NCBI GenBank assembly: GCA_030765065.1
Contig: CM060975.1
Coordinates: forward strand, 168,798,993 to 168,862,992
DNA: 64,000 bases
Reading direction: 5' to 3'
From: Deroplatys truncata
Lineage: Eukaryota; Arthropoda; Insecta; Mantodea; Mantidae
The notes below the pieces were generated by a model. The model had not been told where the DNA came from. It saw nothing but the letters and a program-made list of their open reading frames with translations, and searched no databases. This document shows positions 54,135 to 64,000 of the stretch, piece by piece. The position numbers were made by a program, and so were the translations under genes. Every line of letters begins with the position of its first letter. Within the stretch, counting starts at the first letter, position 1.

Positions 54135-55370
54135 GTATTCTCCACCCCCTTTTATCCTTTATGGGTCCATAAATTTTCCTAATATTTGACTTTCAAACTT
54201 GATTTTATACCTTCTTTCATCACCCAGATTTCACATCTATACATCACAACGGATTCAATCATAGTGCTATAGATCTGTAGCTTAGTTTGCTTCGACAGAT
54301 ATCGTGTTTTCATAGTTTTAGCCAAAGCAAAGAAACTCCTATTATCTGCAGCTATTCTCTTTCTAATGTCTTTACTATAATCATTATCAAAAGTCACCAG
54401 TGAACCTAAATATCAACTTTAGCAACTTTGTTATATGTTACATAATTTGTCACAATTTCATTATCTTCATTTCTTGGTTTTACTTTAGTTTTCATATATA
54501 CAGTTTTTTGCACATTAAATTCTAAACCTAATCCTTTTGTTACATTCGTTGTTTGCTCATTAGGCACTTTAGGTGCCCATAAGGATTTAGCTACCATTAC
54601 TGGGTCATCTGCATAGACTAAGTATTGTATGGATCCATTCAAATACTTTCTCCTGGGTTGATCTGCATACTTCCATCTTTTCCAAGGCAAAGTCGACAAA
54701 GCGTTCCATTGTATGTTATTTTAGCCACATTTATTAGTTTTACTGGTATACTAAATTCTCTCACTACATTAAATATTTGCTGCCGGTTTATGCTATCATA
54801 CACTTGCTTAAAGTCAACAAAACAGCTGCAGCACCATATTATACTAATTGTTTTTTCCAATATTTGTCTCGCTGAAATAAATGGTCCGTAGTGGGGCGGG
54901 CTTTCCTAAAGCCCCACTAGTGATCACCTACAATATGTTCCGTGTATTCCCCTAAATACGCTCGTGAAGACTTTGTATGCCACATTTAGTAGAGAGATTC
55001 CTCTGTAATTCTCAAAAGACAGTTTTCCCCCTTTCTTATAGATTGGGCATATAATTGCTGTTTACCACTCATCTGGGATTTTCTGCTTCTCCCAAATCAT
55101 TGAAATCAATCCATGCATCCTGTCCTATAATACTCTACCACCATATTTCTGCAACTCACCAGCTATTCCATTTGTTTCCGGAGCTCTATTCATCTTAAGT
55201 CTTTTAATAAATTTCATACACCATACTTCTTGTGGGTAACGGTAGATATATCACTTTCCAATCTTTATCTTATTGTATCATTCTCCGCATTTGAGCTCGT
55301 TCTACTTAAAAGAGTTTTAAAACATTGAAGCCATCTTTCTATCCCCTATTCCTGATTAAATAGTACAGGT

Positions 55371-58234
55371 AATAAAGGTAAACTAATACTTTTTCTCAGA
55401 AACTGTTAAATAAGCCTGCATGAAAATTAAAACAGACTTATAATTGTGACAAACATCTTGTGACAAACTTTTGAAAAAAAGCAAATAAGAATCTAATATA
55501 ATGAAGATATGGGTACCGTTAAATAGGTTATACTCGAGTAAGACAGTTCCCAACTATGTACCCAAAGAATTGCACACGAAATCGAGAGTGTTGATGCTGA
55601 AGCTGTCCCGAACAGTTTGAATAGTCCTAACGAGAGTAAAAATGGCCAGAAAATTGCATTCTAGCCAACTCAAAAATATATCACAATACTTCAAACTGAA
55701 GAAAACAGAAAACAGTAAACTAGAACGAGGAAAGATACGACGATTGTCTACAAAAGATGTAAAACAAAAACTGTGATGAATCCGCATTTGGCACACGACT
55801 TCCATTGCCCTTGTTCTTGTTAAGATAAACTATCTATGAAGCGTCTTATCTTACTGGGAGAGGAGAAAGAGTACACTCAAAAACTGACAGAAACCATGAA
55901 AAATTTCCGTTTTTTTTTTTTGCATATGATTGAGTTATTCTTTGGTATATTAGAAACACTTAAATCTCTTCTGCCATTCTGGTGACTCACCAGGCAGCCA
56001 TTCGTCATCCAAGTAGCACCTTGTTTCAGCTTTAACACATTAAATTACGTATATAATTTCCCTTTGTGGGTGTTTTGAAACCAAAATTATTTTCTACTAA
56101 AAAGTAACTCGATTAAGCTGAAAAGCAGCTTAAACGTGTTGCCATAAATTAAAAAGGTAATTATAGCAATACATTCAGCAGCTTAACGTTTCTATGCCTT
56201 TCAATACTTGTAACTATTATAATACAAATCTCTAGCAGTTACATATAAAAAATATGCAGTAGAATAATCGAACCAATACTTCTAAAATTAAAGGGGCTGA
56301 AACATTTGAACAAGTGAATAAAATAAAGATAAAAGGAGCATACCTGAAAAACTATAAGAAATAAAGAAACGAAGCATCTCTTAGATAACTAAATTAAGCA
56401 TTCCAATATTTTTGCAAAATATTACATTTCTATCTTTAATGGCTCAAAAGTTGATATACATATATAACACACCCTCTTAATTATTACACGAGTATAAAAT
56501 ATCTATAGAATTACCTGGGCTGTCTTTCATATGTAGAACGTTCAGCGTAATATCAAAGCCGGATATTTAAAGACATTCCGGTGTGGACTATTCTTATAAT
56601 CTCGCTTAAAAAGTTACTTTTTTGCTTTCCTGCCTGAGTGCAGCATCCAAAGGGATAACTTTATTCAAAATACTTATAATAAGCAAATCGTATCCTGGGG
56701 TGCCTTAGTTCAACCAAAAATTGTACAACAGTTGTATACATTTTAACTGAATGTATTGCATCATATATCATCGTAAACATCAGTATCAATAAACGAACAT
56801 TAACAGGCTTTTGTTCCAGGTGTTAGAAAATAACAATCATCTTTTTACGGATGCATTAACAGTTCACTTTTGCGGACTAACCAGCAGTTCGCTCATTTGC
56901 TAAGAGGGCGTGGCAGATGTTTGTGAAGCCGCTTCTGTAGCACATTTAGTTGGATTAAGGTGCGGATAGCGAACTGAAACTGCATTGATTTGGGGGTCTT
57001 CCAGGGCTTCCGTGACTACATCAAGGGAAGTGAAATTCCCTGACCAATAGCATCAGGTTTGCCTGCAACCAATCTCCCAGAATTCCTTTCGATACCTTTG
57101 ACCTATGGTTAATGGTCCTTTCGTAATAAGATGGGATGATTAACCTAAGCTCACAGATGAGAGCTACTTGCTGAATATGATTATAATTGCAAATACATGC
57201 TCTTAGCAATACACGTGTATGCATCTCCATCTTCTACTAGTAACGCAAATTTGGATTCTTCGACAAATATACTAGAATGTTCACGAACTATACGATTATA
57301 TTCCTCAGCAATATCTACTTTAAGAACCTCCGACTTATTCTGCATTAGATATGTTTTATACGACCCGTTCGTTACAATAAAATGTGTGTCAGTAAATCTT
57401 CATATAGTAACTTTGGAGATTTGAATGGTAAGCCTAATGTTTTTCTAAGCTCTCTGTCTGCCAGAAATCAACATACTACGTTTATTAATCCACATTATCT
57501 TACAAGTTTTTATATGATGTGGTATAAACACATAAACACAAACCAATTTTTGCACAGCATTTCAGTTCAGGTGAATTCATTTAGGAGATAGAAATGTACT
57601 GCATTATTGCAAGTCCTTCCAGCACATTTTTACGTTATTATTCTCAATTATAACCTCTTTAATGTTCCTACGAATACAGAACTTAAATATGGAAAAACCT
57701 TCAATGTAATAAATAAAATAAATTTGACGAAGTTAAACTGAGAGACATCCATCCTGGGAGGTTCCAAGGAATTTGCCCAAAAAAAGGCTAATGAAGAAAG
57801 AAAATTAAGAAGCTGAAGAAGTTTGCTGAATACCATTAACATAATGGACTTCAAGGTAGCTACACAGAAGAGGCTGGAAGAGAAAAAACAAAAGTTAGTT
57901 TTATCTAAACAGCATCCAAAGAAGTTACAGACGTAAAGATATTTCCTTCCTATTCAAATTACTGACCAGCTTTTCATTCCAGGGCTTGAAAATACTAGTC
58001 AAAAATTTCTCAAAATCTTAATGTTATAATTTTATATTTTGTGCTCAAAACACAATAACATACACGATATCCTTGCTTATCTATAATATTTTGTACAAGC
58101 ATACGATTTTTGTCTTTAGATATCTATCTTCTTAAAATATGCTTTGCAACTTTTGTATTATCATTTATCTTATGTTCCTGTAACTAATACCCTAGTGAAG
58201 CATTTAACAGCCTTATTTGTGCTGCTTGTACACT
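55371..58234. other. Gene-free AT-rich stretch
   Basis: No recognisable gene, RNA or transposon. A poly-T tract lies near 55911. Open frames at 55554-55805 (minus), 57197-57424 (plus) and 57648-57854 (minus) have no family resemblance. Confidence 0.5.
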
Positions 58235-58237
58235 TTT

Positions 58238-58810
58238 TTTTACTCTCTCTACCAAAAATTCGATACCGAGATTTCACCGAAAATATATGTTTTGAGCTCT
58301 CCTGAACCCGTCCCCCTCCAAGAAAAGAATTTTAAGAAAAAGGTCCATGCGTGTCTCTGAGCAGTATTACTCAAATACGAAAAGTTGGATAAATATTAAA
58401 CTTGGTATTTGGATTTAGTACATCCAAAGATGCAACACGAAGATTTTCAACAAATCCTACCACCTTAAACAATCCACTTTCCCTTTACATGGAAGATTTT
58501 TCGAATTTTTTTTATTTTCTGGAAAATGGCTCTAACGATTTTGTTTAAAACAGCACATATCAAATATATTTTACTTGACAAATAAAACGTGTATGTTGAA
58601 TTTTCTGTGAATAGCTTGTGAAATCCAGTACATAATATTCAGTTCTTAAACAATTTAATATTGTTATTCTCTTTATATTTATAACGATATGTGTAATGTA
58701 GCTATTTCTGGAAAGTCTTATCTCGATTAAAATGAAAGAAGATAGGAAAATAAACTTTAGTAAGAATAATTTGTATACCGCTAATAAGCGCTAGAGGTTA
58801 GAGAAAGTCA
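58238..58810 (-). repeat. Repeat family R1 copy
   Basis: On the minus strand the A-half blocks (TATACAAATTATTCTTACTAAAG, ATTTTAATCGAGATAAGA, CATTACACATATCGTTATA) lead into B-half blocks (CACAAGCTATTCACAGAAAAT, TTGAAAATCTTCGTG). The copy ends at the CTCTCTACC/AAAAATTCGAT boundary near 58250. Confidence 0.65.
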
Positions 58811-59269
58811 TGTGAATTTAACACATCAGATTTTTTTCATTTAGTTCTCCAGGCCGTGATAGCCAGTTTGTAGAACTTCATTGTTTCTTTCTTAGCTTTT
58901 TCTATTCATGTTCGTTTTAGACTTCCTACTATCTGTAGGAATATAGAAGATGTAATTATTATATATTAATATACTAATCATAATATCTAACAGTAACTCT
59001 TATAAAGCTTCAGAAATAATGCGTTTGTTAATGTTTTTATGGTTGGTTTCCAAGTTATTCCAGAATAATTCTCTACAATCCTAGAGAAACACAAATTCAA
59101 ATTCGGAGATATTCCAAAGTGAGATATGTAACAGATGACTAAACAATGGTACTTGGCAAGGTTTATAATTGCAAATTAACAAAGGAAAACACAGTTTGAA
59201 ACTATAGGTTTGCATTCATAAACGTAGCTACAGAAGAAACACCAATAAAAATAAGTGTTTAAAGCTAAA

Positions 59270-59795
59270 GATGCATATCAAACCGGGAAAGAGGGTTTCA
59301 GAGAGGCCAATGTGGCCCTTTGTGCTTCGAACACGATCCCTGAAGTGAGGATGAGGGAGGGACCCGAAGGGCGACCAGATCCGGGAGACGCAAGCGTGTA
59401 GGGGGTCCCTAACGATTCTAAATTGAAAGCATCGATTCCGTAAAGCCTGCTCACAAGCCCCGAGTCCCCCAGGAGTCCCGTAAGGGAAGCCGCTCACGGA
59501 AGGTGAGTTTCAACAGCAGTACGATCGACGCCAGGGGGAAACCTTTAGAAAGCGCACCTCGCAACACGCCGAGCACCGTCACATGGCCCTCCAACACTGA
59601 AACAGATTATGATGAAGGAAATTATGTACAGGAAAGTCGTGGTAGAAGAGGAACCACCCCAGCATACGCCTACCGATCCGGAGAAACCACGAAGAACCCA
59701 TGGCCAGAGTGGTCGGTCCTCGGGAATCGGACTCGGGATCTCTCGAATGCGAGCCTCACACGTTACTGCAGAACCATCTCGCTCTGGAAACATCT
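59270..59795 (-). mobile_element. tRNA-derived SINE with an attached GC-rich segment
   Basis: The minus strand of 59590-59790 reads GCGAGATGGTTCTGCAGTAA, CGCATTCGAGAGATCCCGAG (B-box region) and CCACTCTGGCCATGGG, matching the SINE family at 13120-13258. The adjoining 59270-59590 is GC-rich and distinct from its surroundings; it may be the 3' body or a separate element. Frames across it on both strands are not considered genes. Confidence 0.55.
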
Positions 59796-61004
59796 CATAA
59801 TTGATCTTCTTGAAAGACTGTCGTTTAAAGTTCCTTTTTTATTCGGAACAATATCAACATTAGGGAGTAATGCTATCCTTTTGACAAAGAAAGGAAAATA
59901 CGTATTTAATGCATTTTCAGATATTTCTTTTCTGTGCACTTGACCTATCGCTATATTTATGTTATGTGCATGAGTAATTGGGTTTAGTTGCAAGACACAG
60001 ACTTTTATCAATGCTTGAACAGTTTGCTCCATATTATAGTTAAACCATTAAACGTGCACAGACAGAAGTTACCTCACGAAGAATATTTCTCAAAGAAAAC
60101 AAGAGACAAAATACTTGGAAGCACACTTTTCTAAAACATGTTACAAAAATGTGTTTAAGAAATATATAAAACTATTATGCCAACCATAATTTATAACCCT
60201 TGTTTAGAATAGAACCTTAATAAACTCATCGCTATAGCTTCTTAATCTACGAACAATTAGAGCCATAGATACATTTTTAGGATTTGCATGCAGTAACCTA
60301 CCCCTCCTCCTTAGACGGGCGCGATGCTTCTATTAGTTAGGAGCGCGAACTTTCTTAGTGGTTAATTCGCGGCGCTAATGGTTACAAATTGTGAACGGTC
60401 TGTATGTACATGCGCTATGTATCTACAGCGCGGACTATAGCAGATATCCTGCTGGAAGCTGAATAGATAGCGTGCGTTTATTGAGTTCCGCTCCCATCAC
60501 TCCATTCCTCGCACACAAAGTATTCAGCTCTCCCTGAGTTCTCTTCATACATCGCCAGCCATCGCTTCAGCTTCCAGCATTACATGACACTCAATGCCAA
60601 GTGGAAATTTCCGGACCAGAATTTTGTTTTTGATGCAATATAATATATATAGTATACCAAAATAATGTCAAGACTCAATTTGGAAATGCAACTTGAAACA
60701 GACAGACAATATTCACGAGAATATAGAAATAAATGGATTTTAGATTTGACGTTGCGGATACTAATTACATTAGTATCATAGTATTGCAATTGTTTGCTGG
60801 ATTTTATGCCGTTATGGTAATGCCTCTCTTTCCTGCCGTTTATTTTGTTAACAGATTCGTTTACAAATAATACTTAAATGGAAAAGACTATGATAATTAA
60901 TTCATTTAATAATGGGCTTCTTCCAATTCTGTCATCTCCCTAAGTTCTGACTTTAGTTCCAATTTTCACTTTCACTTTACTTAGGTTTTACTATCATTTC
61001 TGTT
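59796..61004. other. Gene-free stretch with a 13-bp inverted repeat
   Basis: TGCTGGAAGCTGA (60450-60462) is the exact reverse complement of 60567-60579, in a GC-richer block from about 60300 to 60580. Nothing else is recognisable. Confidence 0.45.
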
Positions 61005-61405
61005 CGTGACGTAGTGACGTAACGAAATACTACGAACGTAGCCTCTTCTTCAGGAAGGTCCACTCGCCGTTGAAATCGGACACAAGACTTCTACAATAAC
61101 TTGCGGAAGCAGCACTTACTGCACATCACAGCAGTTGTCACAAACTCCTTAAGAGTTTCTTCGAACCAGAAAGACACTCGCTAACTAGGTCACAATTCAC
61201 TGACTTACTCAACTTGCGAGAGCGCTCGCTTATAAAGCCGTTGGAAATGTTCATAGAGTTCAGGACGTTCGAGAAGGCGAAACATCCAGAACATTCCAGT
61301 TATCTGACGATAACGCTTTCTGCCTACGTAGAGCGCGCTGCTTATCCTTGTTTACCTCTCACTGGCCGGCGCCGATCTCCCGATAACTTTGGGGCATAGC
61401 TGCTG
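61005..61405 (-). mobile_element. Solo LTR, family 1, copy 3
   Basis: The reverse complement runs TGATGCAGCAGCTATG, GTTATCGGGAGATCGGCGCC, TTATAAGCGAGCGCTC (TATA box) and ACTACGTCACGAACAG, in the same order as 9105-9705 and 43560-44005. Confidence 0.65.
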
Positions 61406-62000
61406 CATCACAATATTAAATCTTTAATTAACTAGGCCATTTATAGATGAAGTTACTACACAGCACAAAGGCCTAACAATGTATGTTACAGCAGCTAAAC
61501 ACGAAGTAAATTAGAATGTATTTAAATGATCATGCTTTATACCAAGCCTTTATTACTTTTCTTATTTACTTAGTGCCTGCCAACTCTGAACGTTATTATA
61601 ACTCACGTAACTGTTTGTTATTATTTGTGAAATGGGACAAACGGGCTTATCGCACAACGAGTTTTGAAGAAATAAGTAATATAATCCTGATGTTTACATG
61701 GTATACCGTTTGTACCTTCTCTTCATACCCGTGGTCAGAAAAAAGTTTCCTGAACGCACGTAAATATTTTGCCATTACTGTTTTAGATAATCGTTTACAT
61801 CTGAAGGTTCGCCTTCCATCCCGCTTTCTTTAATCGGCTTGGTTCATAAATTTGAAGGTGACAGAGAGGAAACAGCAAAACAGATTCAATGATCCTTCGG
61901 CTATTCTGCATCATATATGCAAGTTTCAACTTGCACCCTATTTCCATCGTGTATGCCTTTTGTATAAAAAAGTGATAAACTTTCTGTTTGGAGAAATTAA
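61406..62000. other. No feature seen
   Basis: The plus frame 61516-61833 (105 codons) has no recognisable domain, and its composition suggests chance. Confidence 0.45.
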
Positions 62001-62369
62001 TTAGAGCCTCACAAACTGCGGCTTCAGTGCTGCAATTTGTTTGTGGCCAGTTTCGTCTAAGGAAGACGGCACAAACATACCACCTCCTGTTTTGTAAATT
62101 TTGACTTTGTCTTCTGCGTTTATTTTTTGTGCGCTTTTTAATGTTTTCGTAACAGAGTTTCAAACATTTCCAATCACGTGCAATAAAACTTCTTGAATTT
62201 AATTCCGAAGTTATTTCCTTCCACGCCTCTTCCTTATTCTTTGTGGTGTTGCTGTCTGTTTTTTTTTTTCTATTACACCTTTATATTTTAAAACAATGTC
62301 TACTAGCATATCCTTTTCTTCGCTTTTAAAATTGGAAGAAGGCGCTTTTTCCTTTCCCTGAACCTCCAT
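62001..62369 (-). pseudogene. Myb/SANT-like (zeste-type) DNA-binding protein with two homopolymer frameshifts
   Basis: From the in-frame ATG at 62369 the sequence reads SSNFKSEEKDMLVDIVLKYK then GVIEKKK, the first helix region of insect Myb/SANT-like DNA-binding proteins. After a frame change in an 11-T run (62259-62269) it continues with NKEEAWKEITSELNS and CLKLCYENIKKRTK, the remaining SANT helices. A second frame change in a 6-T run (62123-62128) restores AEDKVKIYKTGGGMF, the KTGGG motif usual just after this domain, and ends at TAA 62001-62003. The product would be about 122 residues. These proteins bind DNA and are often transposon-derived. Either a young pseudogene or an intact gene with sequencing errors. 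Confidence 0.7.
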
Positions 62370-62985
62370 TTTATGGTTATGTATTAATCTGTGGGTTATG
62401 CTTTGCAAGTCACAGTATTGCAAACAAACGAAATTAAAAAGAGGTACATTACAGGTTTAATGGAGATAAAGTAACAGAAATAACTTTTTTTTATGAATAG
62501 TATTTTAATTTTGAGTAAAATTCTATATTTTCCATATAAAATAACGCTGTTTCCGGTACTAAAAACTATAAAGAGACAGTTTAGTTTAGTTTTTGTTATG
62601 TCTATATTGGCTACCCTGTGCAGTTGAATCAAACAGAGTCGAATAGTCCCGATTATTCTCGAGTCCTTTCGATACAATACGAAAGTTGCCACATGTTTGG
62701 CGATGTTGCCGCGTTTGATTTTGTGTTCTCGGATCAACACTGAACGGAGTTCAACTGACCTAAGATCAGCATTATACAACCCGCGTCGAGAAACAAACTA
62801 AGTTCATTTCTGATCTTCGGTTATAATTGAACTGCAGTTAGCAGTTTTTATGCAACCGGGCCTAAGACTATCTTCATTCCATGCCTCTGCAACTCTTCTT
62901 GTGGCCTATATGTCGTATGACATTTTTTTCTAAAGCTCGCAATAAAACTCTTTGTTTTGGTTCATAAAAATGTCCTGTGTTACAT
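62370..62985. other. No feature seen
   Basis: The minus frame 62396-62779 has no recognisable domain. It lies upstream of the SANT-like gene and could contain its promoter, but no TATA box stands out. Confidence 0.4.
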
Positions 62986-62989
62986 TCAC

Positions 62990-63099
62990 ACGAATTTCTT
63001 TATTGTTCTACAAACGATTCTTAAAAAGGCTTATTCTTCTCTCTATTTCTTTTTAATGGAGATGAATTTTCAATACACACTTATATATTTCCTTGTAGG

Positions 63100-63168
<69 letters not shown>

Positions 63169-63810
63169 GTAGGCTAAAGCGATAGTCAGAAAACTGATCG
63201 CTATAAGTTGGCCTGGAAATTCCATACTCTTACTTTGACATCGCGAGAAACAACTGCAGTGCGAAAACACTAAAAAGATGACAAATATTGAAAAAGCAAA
63301 TCAAATATCTCGGAAATGGCTAATGCCACAAAAAGGTTATAGAAATAAATTATGTGTTTTAAATAGAACTACATCTTTTATGCACTACGCGCTTGTCTAC
63401 CTCTTATAATTTACCAGTTATATACAACTGTACAAAATTCCTTCCGAATGAAAAGGAATTCATAGCTATTCCAAGAAAATTCAAGATTTACATTTTGAGT
63501 GTGAAATAATTATTTTAAACTTACCGTATTTTAACCAAAATCGTTAGAGTCGTTTCTGAGAAAATTTTTAAAAATATTCCATTTAAAGGATAGTTTCGTG
63601 TGGGGAGGGGGGGTTTCCTTGAAAATCTTCGTGTCGCATCTATGGAAGGTGCTGAACCTAAATGCCAAGTTTATACATCGGACATTCCGTTTTCGAGTTA
63701 TTCTGTTCAAAGACACAAAGACAAAGTTTTCTAAAAACTTGTTTTTTTTATTTAGGTGACTGAAAACATGTGTTTACGGTGAAATCTCAACATCGAATTT
63801 TTGGTTGTAA
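62990..63810 (+). repeat. Repeat family R1 copy with internal microsatellite
   Basis: A-half blocks (TCTTTTTAATGGAGATGAAT, CTTATATATTTCCTTGTAGG) are followed by a microsatellite. Then come GCGATAGTCAGAAAACTGATCGC, ATATCTCGGAAATGGCTAAT and the B half, ending GAAATCTCAACATCGAATTTTTGG. Confidence 0.65.
63101..63168. repeat. (ATA)n microsatellite
   Basis: About 22 uninterrupted trinucleotide units inside a family-R1 copy, replacing the TACAAAGA segment of other copies. Confidence 0.95.
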
Positions 63811-64000
63811 GTATGCAGTAGCGAAGATCATAATAAATATAATATGTAAGAAAGAGTGACAAATAAATACTGTATCTCACAACAAACTTTATTTATTACG
63901 CGAAATGCCTTACAATCTGAGACAGAAACTTAGCCTTGCGCCTTTTATTGTTTATACAATAAATAAAGATAATTGGGCATATATAAGACAATATAATAAA

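Larger units (their letters stand above)
52790..55370 (-). pseudogene. LINE (non-LTR retrotransposon) reverse transcriptase relic, interrupted by two insertions
   Basis: Minus-strand fragments in order are: IPDEW and [20 protein letters not shown] (near 55000-55110), FVDFKQVYDSINRQ (RT catalytic motif, about 54800), and VYADDPVMVAK (YADD motif, about 54600). Next come RKRIAADNRSFFALAKTM and LSKQTKLQIYSTMIESVVMY (about 54200-54370), and IRTNMEVNLLYKKP (about 53830-53890). After an insertion, IQWVGHVIRMD-like and WMDCVERDLHSMRIRKWRRR sequences follow (52880-53040). This is the typical RT and C-terminal order of insect LINEs. Stops and frameshifts abound. Confidence 0.8.

Noticed and set aside
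61516-61833. 105-codon plus frame as a gene
   Set aside because: No recognisable domain, hydrophobic stretches from AT-rich sequence, and no support on either side.
62957-63172. Frame with a long isoleucine tract as a membrane protein
   Set aside because: The isoleucine run is translation of the (ATA)n microsatellite.

Overview
The window reads as intergenic DNA from an insect-like arthropod. It is AT-rich, holds no intact host gene that I can recognise, and is packed with transposon fossils: Gypsy, a LINE, two mariner-type relics, tRNA-derived SINEs, two families of solo-LTR-like repeats and an unclassified family of about eight copies. The SINE style (B box next to a 'CCCGAATGC' block) recalls cockroach/termite SINEs, but this is a weak impression from memory.

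The centrepiece is one 20.8-kb mobile element at 17243-38023, built as a near-perfect palindrome. Its two ends are exact inverted copies beginning AGTAGGGTATAAAGG, and it is bracketed by a perfect 6-bp target-site duplication, CCTATC, at 17237-17242 and 38024-38029. A 6-bp duplication and AG-type termini are Polinton/Maverick hallmarks. Each roughly 10-kb arm carries one intact 1217-codon protein-primed family-B DNA polymerase gene (20184-23837 minus; 32184-35837 plus), transcribed outward from the centre. No integrase, packaging ATPase, protease or capsid gene was seen. The arms mirror each other about 28010.5; I noticed one base difference, plus a left-arm-only tandem duplication that contains a SINE. 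Identity stops abruptly at 27724/28297, and the 572-bp centre is itself a diverged inverted repeat. The simplest reading is a PolB-only, palindromic Polinton derivative that replicates by protein priming and borrowed its integrase in trans.

Left flank (1-17236): an LTR-like repeat with four 43-bp tandem units (1-660), a long gene-free stretch, a SINE next to a 5'-truncated and internally deleted Gypsy element (about 4640-7545), a solo LTR (9105-9705), repeat-family fragments, and a 640-bp TIR element with its empty site preserved in a neighbouring tandem copy (13588-14225). Right flank (38030-64000): a cluster of three family-R1 copies, two decayed mariner-type transposases (42410-43427, 48370-49280), solo LTRs, a minus-strand LINE broken by two nested insertions (52790-55370), and a Myb/SANT-like gene (62001-62369, minus) whose two frameshifts both fall in A/T homopolymers. 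The element's arms and the surrounding host DNA show no sign of functional partnership; the Polinton-like element is the only coherent system in the window.
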